A DNA stretch of 64,000 nucleotides from Rhizobium sp. 18065 (GCF_902706095.1 NZ_CACSJP010000001.1:1054001-1118000); one strand, 5' to 3'. Positions 18,144 to 27,352 are shown, counted from the stretch's first letter. Program-made: numbers and translations. The notes: generated from the sequence alone by a model not told the origin.

Positions 18144-20159
18144 CTAACGTGTGTAATTGAACACTATCTCGCAAACCATGTGGGAGGGGCGCTGAATGTA
18201 CGTGCCCGCGTTGATGTCTACCGGGCTTGCTAACGGCTGGTGATATTGTCGATAGAGGTAAGAGCCTTGCTCATCGGACACTGATGCAACCAGATAGGTC
18301 ATCATCTTTTGGTAGTTAAGGTACTCGCATTTGTCCGTGCCTATGACTGCGCGTCGAAATTTAAGCGTGTTACCGAAATAGATCCTGTCGGAGCGGTGCG
18401 CCTCCAGCCGTTGTCCTTTCTCATTCAGGATAGGAAGAAGGCGCTCGCTTCCATCCGCTGCTATTGCACTGATTGTGAACCAATTCTCCGCCATGGCTAA
18501 GTCGGTGCGGTTGAATACGTTGATAGGAGTAATGCCATAAATATGAGCCGCATTGGCTAACGGCTTCGCAAATCCGAGGACACTTTGCACCGGCTGCGGG
18601 GCCGTCATGAAAAGGTACGGAGTGGGAATCGTAACGACGTAAGCAATTGCTAATCCAACCAACTGGATGAACACTGGGCCGATGATATCGCCCGATTTGA
18701 TGCTAACGGGCGGTGCACCCTCTGATGTTGTATAACTGTACTCTCGCTTCGATGAAGGGATCTGGCAAACACCGAACATCGCCGTGCGGCGATCTGCGAC
18801 AAATCGGTACACGGACCTTCCGCCGAGAAACGACCCAATCAAAAGCACTGGGTATAGAGGCAACAGCAAAAGTACGTCCCTAGTCAAAAGTAGATAAAAA
18901 TCGTATCCTTTACTTGGGGCCGTCGATGATCCGGATTTGTATCCATAAAGGTCTTTTTGTGCGTCAGCGGGGTCGATTCCAACGGACCTGAGCCAAGCCT
19001 CATTCTTCGAGAGCGGTCGCATTTGTACTCGCCCAAAGACATCAACAAATTTGATGAATTGAATTGTGCGATCGCAAAGATTGCATCGATCATCATAAGC
19101 CACTTGCAACCGATTGCCGCCAGCAAGAAATGCCCTGCTCCAGAAGAGAGCCGCAAAAAAGAGGAATTCGAATTCCGCCAGCCAGCCAAGCCTGAGGACA
19201 GCGCAGCTGAGTAAAAAGAATAGCAACCCCCAAGTGATCGCATAGGTCCGAAACAAGCCCCCAATCAGCACACAGGGAAGTAGAAGAAGATACCAAGGCA
19301 ACATTGCCCATAAAGCAAAGCGACTCATCACGACAGCGAATGTGCTAGATGAGAATAATTGCGCGAACTCACTCCCAAAACGCGACATAAATTCATTGGC
19401 GAGAAGTTGGGCCCCAGCATAGCCTTGCATCCATGCCGGCTCACCTAGATGAATTCCCAGGGAGTAGAGGCACACGCACCAGTAGGCGGAAAGCGAGACG
19501 AGTTTTGCAATCTGCAATGTCGCCGTCGAGGGAAGTCCGTCACGGTAATAAGTCGCAGAGATAATCGACCCGAGGCGCAGCCTGCTTCGCCTAAGCTGAC
19601 TGTCGAAAGACAGATGGGCACCGGCATTGGCGAATATAAGCAGGAGTGAGAACGCTGCGGCGACATCGTTCCCGAGCGTAGTAGAAGCCAGAAACGCGTC
19701 ACCTATATGCCACTGGAACAACATCAAGAAGATAAGCGTCGGTTGTGTGAAAAAGCCAATCGTGACTAGCAGTCCGCAAGCCGCAGCAGAAATGGCGGGT
19801 ATTGCGACATGCCAGTCAGCCCAATCAGAATAAGACATATAATAGATGAGCCAAAGAGCACGGATTGTCAGAAGCGTGCCGAAGGCAATGCGTATTAAGG
19901 CAAACTTAGGTGCCTCAGCAACGGCGTTGGAATGAAAAGATCCTCGCTGTTCCAATGCTGCGGCGATTTTGTTCAGTGCTGCTGTTACGGCGGCTCCTAC
20001 TGAAGGTAGCCCCATTACACCGATCGCAGCTCCAAGCATCAGAAAAAAGACTACAAGTCTCGCGCCATGCCAGCGGGTCGCGCCGAATATCCAAGTGGCT
20101 GACAAGGCTGCCGCTGCCACTGCAGATAGCAAAGCTAAGCACAGGATTGTATTTCGCAT
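18144..20159 (-). CDS. HTTM-domain membrane protein fused to a DCC-type thiol oxidoreductase domain
   Basis: The 671-residue product begins with a hydrophobic N-terminal pair of helices. An HTTM-like region follows (horizontally transferred transmembrane domain, related to vitamin-K-dependent carboxylases): FALIRIAFGTLLTIRALWL, then several helices to about residue 385. Residues ~390-460 form a DCC/DUF393 domain with the YDDRCNLCDRTIQFIK motif, that is a DxxCxxC redox centre. The C-terminal part has another helix and a soluble region of about 150 residues. HTTM and DCC genes are often neighbours, and here they are one chain. ATG 20159 was chosen; ATG/GTG codons upstream add 25 residues without homology. 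Its role in the island is unknown. Confidence 0.65.
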   Translation of the reverse strand: MRNTILCLALLSAVAAAALSATWIFGATRWHGARLVVFFLMLGAAIGVMGLPSVGAAVTAALNKIAAALEQRGSFHSNAVAEAPKFALIRIAFGTLLTIRALWLIYYMSYSDWADWHVAIPAISAAACGLLVTIGFFTQPTLIFLMLFQWHIGDAFLASTTLGNDVAAAFSLLLIFANAGAHLSFDSQLRRSRLRLGSIISATYYRDGLPSTATLQIAKLVSLSAYWCVCLYSLGIHLGEPAWMQGYAGAQLLANEFMSRFGSEFAQLFSSSTFAVVMSRFALWAMLPWYLLLLPCVLIGGLFRTYAITWGLLFFLLSCAVLRLGWLAEFEFLFFAALFWSRAFLAGGNRLQVAYDDRCNLCDRTIQFIKFVDVFGRVQMRPLSKNEAWLRSVGIDPADAQKDLYGYKSGSSTAPSKGYDFYLLLTRDVLLLLPLYPVLLIGSFLGGRSVYRFVADRRTAMFGVCQIPSSKREYSYTTSEGAPPVSIKSGDIIGPVFIQLVGLAIAYVVTIPTPYLFMTAPQPVQSVLGFAKPLANAAHIYGITPINVFNRTDLAMAENWFTISAIAADGSERLLPILNEKGQRLEAHRSDRIYFGNTLKFRRAVIGTDKCEYLNYQKMMTYLVASVSDEQGSYLYRQYHQPLASPVDINAGTYIQRPSHMVCEIVFNYTR

Positions 20160-20335
20160 TGGCCAGGACTGTCGGCTGTGAGTACTGCGAATAAAGGTAT
20201 CGGACAAGACAGTGGCCTCAATTCCATTTTCCATCTGACATATGGCAACTCCCTACGTTGTTGGTCAAGAACTCATCCAACCAAAGATGCATGGCTGGAT
20301 TCCGCAACTTTGGGCCCTGCCGAAAATAACACCGG

Positions 20336-20374
20336 ACTGTCGTCACGGATTGTCGTAAAAGACTGTCGTAATTG
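20336..20374 (+). repeat. Right-end 13-bp tandem repeats (three copies)
   Basis: Three units of exactly 13 bp with TGTCG cores at 20338, 20351 and 20364 repeat the pattern seen at 5281-5332. The alternation ACTGTCG, ATTGTCG, ACTGTCG is the same as in the first three left-end units. The last core ends about 73 bp before the right attachment repeat. Confidence 0.8.
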
Positions 20375-20440
20375 CATATTAGGTGATCAGGAATTAATAA
20401 TCTTCTCAGGGGCTTGCAAAGGCGGAAATTTCTTAGCTGG

Positions 20441-20460
20441 GAATCCTGGCGCCCCAGCCA
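20441..20460 (+). repeat. Right attachment-site repeat
   Basis: This sequence is identical over 20 bases to the 3' end of tRNA-Gln at 5192-5211, including the encoded CCA. The bases before it (to 20429) also match an inner left-end copy at 5253-5269. No other part of a tRNA is present here, so this marks the chromosomal junction of the island. Confidence 0.85.
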
Positions 20461-20597
20461 AGTTTGCCTTGTGCACCGAAAAGCGGATCAGATTGCCGCA
20501 CCTGTGATGGCGATGCAATGAGACGGATTGGTCTGCCCATCGGCTTGATCGGGTTTATGTCTCACGTTCGCAATCTTGGCTCTATTTCACCCACCAT

Positions 20598-21833
20598 TCA
20601 ACGAGGTCGGCCTCCGCTGAATCGGAAGGACAGGTAGAGATACACCGCATACATCAGGCCATAGCCCAGAGCGTAGGCGGCAAGCGCGTTCTGGTATGTT
20701 GCAAAGGTGGTGAGTGTTACAACTGTCATCACGAACAGGCAAACCTGCCAGATAAGATCGACCGGTTGTTTCTCTGCGATAAAGAAAGTGTAGCTCAGGG
20801 GGCTGCTGACAAAGCGCATTGCAAATAGCGGGAGCAGGATCAAGGCTACCCTGCCGGCCTCGGCCCATTCTGGTCCGAAGGCGAACACAAACAGGTCCAC
20901 TCCGACCAGCCAAAACGCGATGGTTACCGCCAAGGAGCCGGCAGAAAGGACAGTCAAAGTCTCGAGATAAGGGCCGCGACAGGAGCCGGTTGCCCGCCAG
21001 CTTTCCGATGCACGGCGCTTGAAAACATCCAGCACAGCCGAGCCGAGCAGCGAGATCGGCGCGCCCAGCATCCGGAAGGCCATGGCGACAAAGCCGGCTA
21101 CGTCGGCGCCGAAACGGTGTGACATGAGGATAAGCGGAAGCTGTGCCGCTGCCGTATTCACCGTACCGGCCGGCAGTGCATAAATCGGAAAGCGCCTGTA
21201 GCGTTTCCAGAAGTTGAAAAGTGTTTTGCGCCCATCGGCAAGCCGGGGCGGTCGCAGTTTCCACGCCATCAGCAAGGCGCCGCAGACGACACCAGCCAGC
21301 TGCGCCTGGGCGAGTGTGCCCGCGGTGGGCTGAATGAAGCCAACAGCGATTTGCAGCCCCGTAACGATGGCTGCCTGCGTGATCCGCATCGCGGAAAGCG
21401 CCCGGAACTGACCCTCTGAAGCCGCCCATGATTGGAGGATGAGCACGCTCGCTGCTGCTCCAACGGCGGGGATGAAAAGCACAATAAGTGCGGTAGGTAC
21501 GTCAGCCAGATACGGCAATAAAAGCGGCCATAGGCATGCAGCGACTATCGTGACGACACTTAAAATGACTGCAGCCGTTATCAGGGCGGAGCTTGCGGCC
21601 TGCGCTCTCGGCGCGCCATTCTCTTCCAGCGGTAAGGCAGTTTCAAATCGTCCGGTCGACAGAACAGCTCCGATTTGCACCAGTCCGAACCAGGTCATGA
21701 ACATCCCGAACTCGGCTGGAATGAACAGTCGCGCAATGATCAGCGAACCCAGGATCGGGATGACCTGCGCCGCAGCGGTGCCTGAAAACACCAGCAGGAC
21801 TGCGCGCCAGTAGGTTCTACGTTCACCGGTCAA
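20598..21833 (-). CDS. wzx: O-antigen/polysaccharide flippase (Wzx-like)
   Basis: The 411-residue protein has about twelve hydrophobic helices and the N-terminal pattern of the polysaccharide biosynthesis/MATE-like family (VLLVFSGTAAAQVIPILGSLIIARLF followed by PAEFGMFMTWFGLVQI). It would flip undecaprenyl-pyrophosphate-linked O-units to the periplasm. It is the first gene past the island and the last of the resident O-antigen cluster. The frame opens with TTG at 21833 after an AAGGCGG-like ribosome-binding site; no better ATG is near. Confidence 0.8.
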   Translation of the reverse strand: MTGERRTYWRAVLLVFSGTAAAQVIPILGSLIIARLFIPAEFGMFMTWFGLVQIGAVLSTGRFETALPLEENGAPRAQAASSALITAAVILSVVTIVAACLWPLLLPYLADVPTALIVLFIPAVGAAASVLILQSWAASEGQFRALSAMRITQAAIVTGLQIAVGFIQPTAGTLAQAQLAGVVCGALLMAWKLRPPRLADGRKTLFNFWKRYRRFPIYALPAGTVNTAAAQLPLILMSHRFGADVAGFVAMAFRMLGAPISLLGSAVLDVFKRRASESWRATGSCRGPYLETLTVLSAGSLAVTIAFWLVGVDLFVFAFGPEWAEAGRVALILLPLFAMRFVSSPLSYTFFIAEKQPVDLIWQVCLFVMTVVTLTTFATYQNALAAYALGYGLMYAVYLYLSFRFSGGRPR

Positions 21834-22193
21834 ACTGGCCGCCTTTGCTGTTCAGGCCATAGGGAGGCCGTCGTCGGGAATGACTTGCGTCGGCGCAACC
21901 GCCCCAATGCAAGGATCCGCGCTGGCGTTGATTATCCAAAACGGGCGCATATGGCAAATCGATATAAGCCACTAGTGTACTCAGTGAAGACCCTCGAACC
22001 TACCAGAACAACAGAATCGAATTTCTGTAGCCTTCGTCTTTCGACCAGCGAAAGGATCGCGTTTCTGCTGTGGTGATCGGCGTTTCGGGTTGTGGAACAT
22101 GTCGAGGCAAATAAACGCGAAGCGACATGTCCAGAGGTGGTTCGGTTTGTCTGAACAGCTTCTGGCGTTTTGCTAAGTGGGTTCGCCACACTG

Positions 22194-22310
22194 GAATGGG
22201 TCGACTGGTTCAACCACAGTCGTCTTCTGGAGCCTATCGGTAACATACCACCAGCCGAAGCTGCAGAACGGTACCACGCCAAGCCGGACGAACCAGCCAT
22301 GGCCGCTTAA
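22194..22310 (+). pseudogene. IS3-family transposase remnant (OrfB C-terminus)
   Basis: One frame encodes 38 residues and a stop reading EWVDWFNHSRLLEPIGNIPP followed by AEAAERYHAKPDEPAMAA, which is the very characteristic C-terminus of IS3-group OrfB integrases (WVDWFNHRRLLEPIGNIPPAE type). Nothing upstream in the same frame keeps transposase character. No intact insertion sequence or clear terminal repeats remain. The rest of the gap 21834-22418 holds no supported gene. Confidence 0.8.
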
Positions 22311-22418
22311 CTTAAACCAAATGGCCATTCGGCCAAGCTGACGCGGTTCAGTTCCATGTCGTCGTGAGGCTCACAGGTCATATTTCAGTCGGCACCATTG
22401 TGTGGCGCTAGCGCGCCC

Positions 22419-23636
22419 TCATCCCAGCAAAACCTGCTCAAGCAGCCGGGCATGCTGGGCGTAATCGTAATGTTCCAATGCTGCTTTACGGCCATTTTCG
22501 CCCATTCGCCGACGTTCTTCCTCGGGCATCGCATAGAGACGCCGAATGGCGTCGGCAAGGGCCTGTGGGTTTTCTGCGGACACAGTGATACCGCAGTCGA
22601 ATTTCACGACGGGATCGCTTCCGCCGCTAAAACTATGAACAATGGGCTTTCCTGAAAACAGATATTCAGGAATCTTATTGGCCGCAATTCCCCATCGATA
22701 GAGTGGAGAATTCAGCCAGCCGATGTAACATGCGTCGCAAGCGCCCAGCACAGACTGGACCTGCGTTTTCGGCACGCCGTTTAGAAAATGCACATTGTTC
22801 AGACCGAGTTCGTCTCGCCTTGATTCCAGAAGGGCGCGTTCACGGCCTTGCCCGACCAGAAGAAAATGCACGTCTGGTAAATCATGTAGCAGTGCTGCCG
22901 CTTCGAGTAGTGTCTCCAATGCATTTGCTGCTCCGAGTGTGCCGGTGTAGGCAATACGCAAGCCCTGCGTAGGGATTTGCGCCGCGACCGCCGCGGGCAA
23001 AGGGACAGGACTTGCAACTTCATCAAGAGCGATGCCGTTTGACACCCAGGCAAACTTTCTGCCGTCCATCCCGCGCGATTCCATGTGCCCTACAGCACCT
23101 TCTAGATTTGAAACCACTCTGTCGGAATTCTTGTAGGCGCGATCTTCGATCCATTGCAGCATGCGGATAAAGGGATGGCGTGGACTATGACCACCGACCT
23201 CGGCTAAGGTGAGTGGCCATATGTCGCGAACCTCGAACACCAGCCGCGCCCCGCAGCCCCGCGCGAGCCTTTCCGCTGCCAGATATCCCACCGGATGTGG
23301 CGACGAATAGAGCACTGCGTCTGGCTTCTCGCCTAGCCGTCGGCGCAGTCCGAGCAACCGTGCCGCAAAAACGAACCAAGCCAGGATTCGCCGCTTGTCG
23401 TGCGCATGGAAGTAGCGGGGCACATCGATCCGGACAAAGCGGTAGCCGTCGACAATTTCTTCCGCCGGCAGTGTTTCGGTGTTCACATCCTGACGCAGCA
23501 GGTGATGCCGTCGCGCGGCCACCAGCGTTACCTCGTGTCCAAGACAGGCAAGTTCCTTTGCCAGGTAGTGGTGCCGCCCGCCCATCCCTGTAGACGGTGT
23601 CGAAGAATAGGGGTTTATCAACCAGATGCGGCTCAA
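22419..23636 (-). CDS. GT4-family glycosyltransferase (WbuB-like)
   Basis: The 405-residue protein has two Rossmann halves of the GT-B fold. The N-terminal half shows YSSTPSTGMGGRHHYLAKELA and FEVRDIWPLTLAEVGG, a signature of WbuB/WbpH-type transferases that add N-acetylfucosamine-like sugars. The C-terminal half carries IAYTGTLGAANALETLLEAA, LLVGQGRER and NKIPEYLFSGKPIVHSF with the nucleotide-binding Glu. It transfers a sugar during O-unit assembly; donor and acceptor cannot be derived. The likely TTG start overlaps the wbpI stop (TTGA). Confidence 0.8.
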   Translation of the reverse strand: MSRIWLINPYSSTPSTGMGGRHHYLAKELACLGHEVTLVAARRHHLLRQDVNTETLPAEEIVDGYRFVRIDVPRYFHAHDKRRILAWFVFAARLLGLRRRLGEKPDAVLYSSPHPVGYLAAERLARGCGARLVFEVRDIWPLTLAEVGGHSPRHPFIRMLQWIEDRAYKNSDRVVSNLEGAVGHMESRGMDGRKFAWVSNGIALDEVASPVPLPAAVAAQIPTQGLRIAYTGTLGAANALETLLEAAALLHDLPDVHFLLVGQGRERALLESRRDELGLNNVHFLNGVPKTQVQSVLGACDACYIGWLNSPLYRWGIAANKIPEYLFSGKPIVHSFSGGSDPVVKFDCGITVSAENPQALADAIRRLYAMPEEERRRMGENGRKAALEHYDYAQHARLLEQVLLG

Positions 23637-24721
23637 CGCAGCATCCCTTCAAGCCTGTCCACGATAATCGCGGAGGCATTTCCGCTGCCGTACGGCGCAA
23701 TGTCCGCCCCCCGTGTTCCTCGGGCCTGCAGAATTGCCTGATGGATCGCTGCCGGATCATTTGGGATGACCAGGCGGTTCCAGCCTGCCTCGACCAGTTC
23801 CACCCATTCGGTTTCGTCGCGCAGGGTGATGCAGGGAACTTCATAGAAGAACGCCTCCTTTTGCACACCACCTGAATCGGTCGCGACCACGGCAGCATTC
23901 TTCTCGAGCGCGACCATATCGAGATAACCAACGGGTTCGATAATGTGGAGCGCTTCCAGTCTGTCGGTAAGATTTGCCGCGTCGATCCGGGCGCGTGTAC
24001 GCGGATGCAGGGGGAGCACGACCTGTAGATCACGGGCCACCGCTGCCAATCCATCGAGAATGGCGGCAAGACGTGTTGGGTCATCCGTGTTTTCCTGGCG
24101 ATGAACCGTTGCCAACACATATTGTCGGGGCGTGAGCCCGAAACGGGACGGACCAGCCTGACCGGCTTCAGCCTTCCTTCCGAAATGCAGCGCAGCATCG
24201 AACATCACGTCGCCGCACTCCACGATGTGCGCTTTTTGAACGCCTTCGCGCAACAAATTCTGTGTGGCTGTTGCCGTCGGCGTGAACAGCAGGTCCGAAC
24301 ATTGGTCTGTCAATATACGGTTGATTTCTTCCGGCATGCGCTTGTTGAAACTGCGTAGCCCTGCTTCGACATGCGCGACCGGGATGTGCAGCTTTGCTGC
24401 CGCGAGTGCGCCGGCAAGGGTGGAATTGGTGTCTCCATAGACCATCACGATGTCGGGACGCACGTCAAGCATCAATGTTTCAATGGCTGCGAGCATTCCC
24501 CCGGTCATAGCACCGTGTCCACCACCGGCAATCCCAAGATGATGCGCTGGTCGCGGTATCTCCAACTCGTCGAAAAAGACATCGGACATGTTGGCGTCAT
24601 AATGCTGCCCCGTATGGACCAGTATTTCATCAAGCCCCTGAGTTTCGGCAATCTGGCGAGAGACCGCAGCAGCCTTGATGAATTGCGGTCGGGCGCCGAT
24701 GACGGTTAGGATCTGCGGCAT
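23633..24721 (-). CDS. wbpI: UDP-2,3-diacetamidoglucuronate 2-epimerase (WecB/WbpI family)
   Basis: The 362-residue enzyme starts MPQILTVIGARPQFIKAAAVS, the hallmark of the non-hydrolysing UDP-GlcNAc 2-epimerase family. It also has VHTGQHYDANMSDVFFDEL, VYGDTNSTLAGALAAAKL, HVEAGLRSFNKRMPEEINR and TDSGGVQKEAF. WecB and WbpI share these motifs. Because a complete wbpA-B-E-D set lies in the same cluster, the WbpI reaction (UDP-GlcNAc3NAcA to UDP-ManNAc3NAcA) is the best assignment. ATG 24721 is preferred to TTG 24724. The following gene overlaps by four bases. Confidence 0.85.
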   Translation of the reverse strand: MPQILTVIGARPQFIKAAAVSRQIAETQGLDEILVHTGQHYDANMSDVFFDELEIPRPAHHLGIAGGGHGAMTGGMLAAIETLMLDVRPDIVMVYGDTNSTLAGALAAAKLHIPVAHVEAGLRSFNKRMPEEINRILTDQCSDLLFTPTATATQNLLREGVQKAHIVECGDVMFDAALHFGRKAEAGQAGPSRFGLTPRQYVLATVHRQENTDDPTRLAAILDGLAAVARDLQVVLPLHPRTRARIDAANLTDRLEALHIIEPVGYLDMVALEKNAAVVATDSGGVQKEAFFYEVPCITLRDETEWVELVEAGWNRLVIPNDPAAIHQAILQARGTRGADIAPYGSGNASAIIVDRLEGMLR

Positions 24722-24737
24722 CAAAGTGTCTCCAGTA

Positions 24738-25940
24738 TCAGGTGGCAGGCAAGAAATCTCGATAGAGAGCGATCAGGCTTTCGCTCTCTGCTTCCCAATT
24801 ATAGCGCTGTTCGATCCCTTGGCGACCGCGTCGACCCATTTCGGCCGCTTCTGCAGGATGGTCAATGATCCATTGCATAGCATCCGCGATCGCCTGTGGA
24901 TCTTTGGGATCGACGAGAAGCCCGCAGCCCGCGCCATCGACAATTTCGCGCCAGAGCGGAAAATCGGAAGCGATTACCGGCAGACTGGCGGACATGTATT
25001 CGAACAGTTTATTCGGTTGTGCACGTATATGGTTTGGTTCGGGGTAGTAGAGAACGAGGCCCGCCCTGCATTGCGACAGCATGCTCGAGACCGTTGTTCT
25101 GTCAGCCCAGCCGTAAAGGTCGACACGGTTCCAACCGCGGGTCTGCTCAAGTTCGTGGCCAAGACTAGCTGAAAAAGTGCCGGCCATCTGTAGCCGAATT
25201 GACTCGTCGGCAATGAGGTCAATCGCCTTTACCATCTCCACCGCTGCGCGGATGCGCGTGATCCCGCCGACATAAGCGAAATGCCGCGGCGACTGACTGA
25301 CTTGGGCGAGATCGCCGCTCTGAAGCTCACCGAGCAGGGGGAAGTTCTGCACAAGCCGCGGGTTCAACCTGGAAAAATTCTGGCCGATGGAGGGGGTTGC
25401 AACCACAATCCTGGTGCATAGCCTTGCAAAAAAGCCTTCAACCAGAGCGACAGCTGCAGCCAGAGGCTTTCTGAAAGCAGCCTTGATATACGGCTTGCTC
25501 AAGGTGGCAGCCGGCAGATCCTCATGCGCATCATAAATAACCTGAATTCCGGAAAGCCGCAAAAGCGCAGCCCAGGGCAAAAGCTCAGGGTCGTGAAAGT
25601 GCACAATCTTCGGATGTGCGGTACGGATTGCCGAATACATTATCCAAGCGCCGACAGTCATGCGCCGAAGCCTGCCTCGCTCCGGGGCACCTGTGTCGTG
25701 CACAGAGAATCCGTTGCCTACATCCACCTCGTCACCTTTGCCGTCCTGCACAAAGAGCGCGACTTGCTTTGGCCAGACGCGCGCGAGCGTGGTTACTTCC
25801 TTGATGCGGATGCGGGTGTCGCTGCGCGGATGCACGGTGGTGAAGTGAATAATCACCGGATTGGTGTCAGCAGCCGTGCGCGTCGTGGGCAAGATGTGTC
25901 TCCAGTTAGGCTGCCGGTAAATTTCGGCGGTAAATTGCAA
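24738..25940 (-). CDS. GT4-family glycosyltransferase
   Basis: The product has up to 400 residues. IIHFTTVHPRSDTRIRIKEV opens the N-terminal GT-B half, with VHFHDPELLPWAALLRLSG and VIYDAHEDLPAATL in the middle, and YVGGITRIRAAVEMVKAI, AGLVLYYPEPNHIRAQPNKLFEYMSASLPVIAS in the C-terminal nucleotide-binding half. This is an O-unit glycosyltransferase of unknown linkage, similar to WbuB/WbpJ-like neighbours of diacetamido-sugar pathways. The start is uncertain: TTG 25940 opens the frame, and a GTG at 25856 lies just before the first conserved strand. Confidence 0.8.
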   Translation of the reverse strand: MQFTAEIYRQPNWRHILPTTRTAADTNPVIIHFTTVHPRSDTRIRIKEVTTLARVWPKQVALFVQDGKGDEVDVGNGFSVHDTGAPERGRLRRMTVGAWIMYSAIRTAHPKIVHFHDPELLPWAALLRLSGIQVIYDAHEDLPAATLSKPYIKAAFRKPLAAAVALVEGFFARLCTRIVVATPSIGQNFSRLNPRLVQNFPLLGELQSGDLAQVSQSPRHFAYVGGITRIRAAVEMVKAIDLIADESIRLQMAGTFSASLGHELEQTRGWNRVDLYGWADRTTVSSMLSQCRAGLVLYYPEPNHIRAQPNKLFEYMSASLPVIASDFPLWREIVDGAGCGLLVDPKDPQAIADAMQWIIDHPAEAAEMGRRGRQGIEQRYNWEAESESLIALYRDFLPAT

Positions 25941-26068
25941 GGAACTTCTTGCTCGTTCCGTATGTATAACTCAATTCGACTGTCTCGCATTCACCGTTGC
26001 CTGTCGCTCTCTGCGCTGTGGTGATCGATGAAGCCGCTTTCGAATCAGATCAACATAGTGGTCGAATT

Positions 26069-27352
26069 TCACCTGGCTTCATGCGGAGGCCTCGAGGTGC
26101 GAGATGACGTCAGATCGACCGATGACAGGTTGGTTCCCCCAATCAGAACTGCCGAGGTGATCATTGCCATGAGCCACCCACCAGACAAAAGCGTGGTATG
26201 CAGCGCCGTCGAAGTGATCATCAGGATGAAAATCAGATTGATGGAAAGAAATGCCGGCAGGCTCACCTTGCTCATCAATAGCGTCGCGAGGCTGATTGCC
26301 ACCGCTGCGAGCGCTCCGGCCAGCAACAGTCCGGGAATTCCGAAATTGGCATATTCCTCCATGAAATGTGCAGCATTCTTGCTGCCCTGGATACCTTGAG
26401 CTACTCGATCTGGGTACTGTATGGCATAGACCAGGCGCGCATTCTGCTCGAATTTGCAGCCGACAATAGGCGCAAGAAACCGGTAGCCACAGCCCTGTTC
26501 GAACGGGACCTTTTCCGGAAAGGTTTCGAACCACTCGGCAACCACCTGGCCGGGTACGATGAGCGCGCGTCTGGCAAGTGCTCTTGCCAACCTTTCAGCG
26601 AAGGACGCCTTTCCCGCGACCGTCACGTCCTCAGGCACAAGTTCGCTGATCTCCTGGCAGGCAGGATCCGAAGAATTGCTGGAAAACTTGCACGCCGTGT
26701 TGGCGGCGGGATTTGTCACGACCATCACAGCGTAGATAATGACAGCAGCCGAGACCACAAACAGCCCTGCCTGGAAAATCCGTTTAGTTAGTATGCAATA
26801 CAGAATGACAGGGAAAGTCGCGAAAATAACGTGCCCCTTCGTGATGGTCAGGAGCCCGACCGCCGCCGCGGAGAGAAAGACAAAGAAGGCTGGCTTGAAA
26901 TTTTTCGTATGCAGGAAGTAAATCACGATTGCCGGTGCGATCGACCGAGTGACAAGTGCAGGAATGTAGGATTCAGGAAAGCCGGATTTCGATATGTCGG
27001 TTCTTATTCTGGTGACCGCGTAGTATTCGTTCGCCCGTATTGCGTCGATCAAAGGGATGTTTCCAAGCAATAGGAAGTATATCGCGAGCAGCGCGATGGG
27101 TGTTAGGGCCAGGATCCAGGCGTATTTTTCAATGTTTACACCCGTGAATATTGAGTATTCCTTTGATGCAAAGCGATGAACGATCACAAGTATGATGGTG
27201 CTCGTGATGCAGAAGCCGAGGAAATGCGTCACGAAATGCTCAAGTCGCACATGGTCGCTGACGGAAAGCGCGACGATCCAGACTACAGACATCAGCATAA
27301 GATAGGACGTCGACAGAATAATCAGTCTTGATCTAAGGTTTTCATTCGTCAT
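26069..27352 (-). CDS. Probable O-antigen polymerase (Wzy-like)
   Basis: The 427-residue protein has about ten membrane helices and a large periplasmic loop of about 100 residues (after FVVSAAVIIYAVMVV), the general layout of Wzy polymerases. The EEYANFGIPGLLLAGALAAVA segment after the loop is typical of this family. Wzy proteins are poorly conserved, so the call rests on topology and on its position among O-antigen genes, where a polymerase is otherwise missing. ATG 27352 was chosen over TTG 27376 because AAGG lies upstream. Confidence 0.65.
   Translation of the reverse strand: MTNENLRSRLIILSTSYLMLMSVVWIVALSVSDHVRLEHFVTHFLGFCITSTIILVIVHRFASKEYSIFTGVNIEKYAWILALTPIALLAIYFLLLGNIPLIDAIRANEYYAVTRIRTDISKSGFPESYIPALVTRSIAPAIVIYFLHTKNFKPAFFVFLSAAAVGLLTITKGHVIFATFPVILYCILTKRIFQAGLFVVSAAVIIYAVMVVTNPAANTACKFSSNSSDPACQEISELVPEDVTVAGKASFAERLARALARRALIVPGQVVAEWFETFPEKVPFEQGCGYRFLAPIVGCKFEQNARLVYAIQYPDRVAQGIQGSKNAAHFMEEYANFGIPGLLLAGALAAVAISLATLLMSKVSLPAFLSINLIFILMITSTALHTTLLSGGWLMAMITSAVLIGGTNLSSVDLTSSRTSRPPHEAR

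Larger units (their letters stand above)
5192..20460. mobile_element. tRNA-Gln-integrated genomic island with glycan-modification cargo
   Basis: The boundaries are set by the 20-bp direct repeat of the tRNA-Gln 3' end. Inside each end there are tandem 13-bp repeats with a TGTCG core (four copies at 5281-5332, three at 20336-20374). The first gene past the tRNA is a truncated DUF6538-type integrase. The cargo genes all run on the minus strand and concern dTDP-sugar synthesis, glycosyl transfer, methylation and acylation. By eye the DNA is more AT-rich than the flanks, especially 10-12 kb and 18-20.4 kb. Because the integrase has lost its catalytic half, the island is probably immobile. The inference of horizontal origin rests on this combination and not on a database comparison. 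Confidence 0.8.

Noticed and set aside
20170..20174. Another TGTCG close to the right-end array
   Set aside because: It is not in the 13-bp phase with the three right-end units and its flanks do not match.
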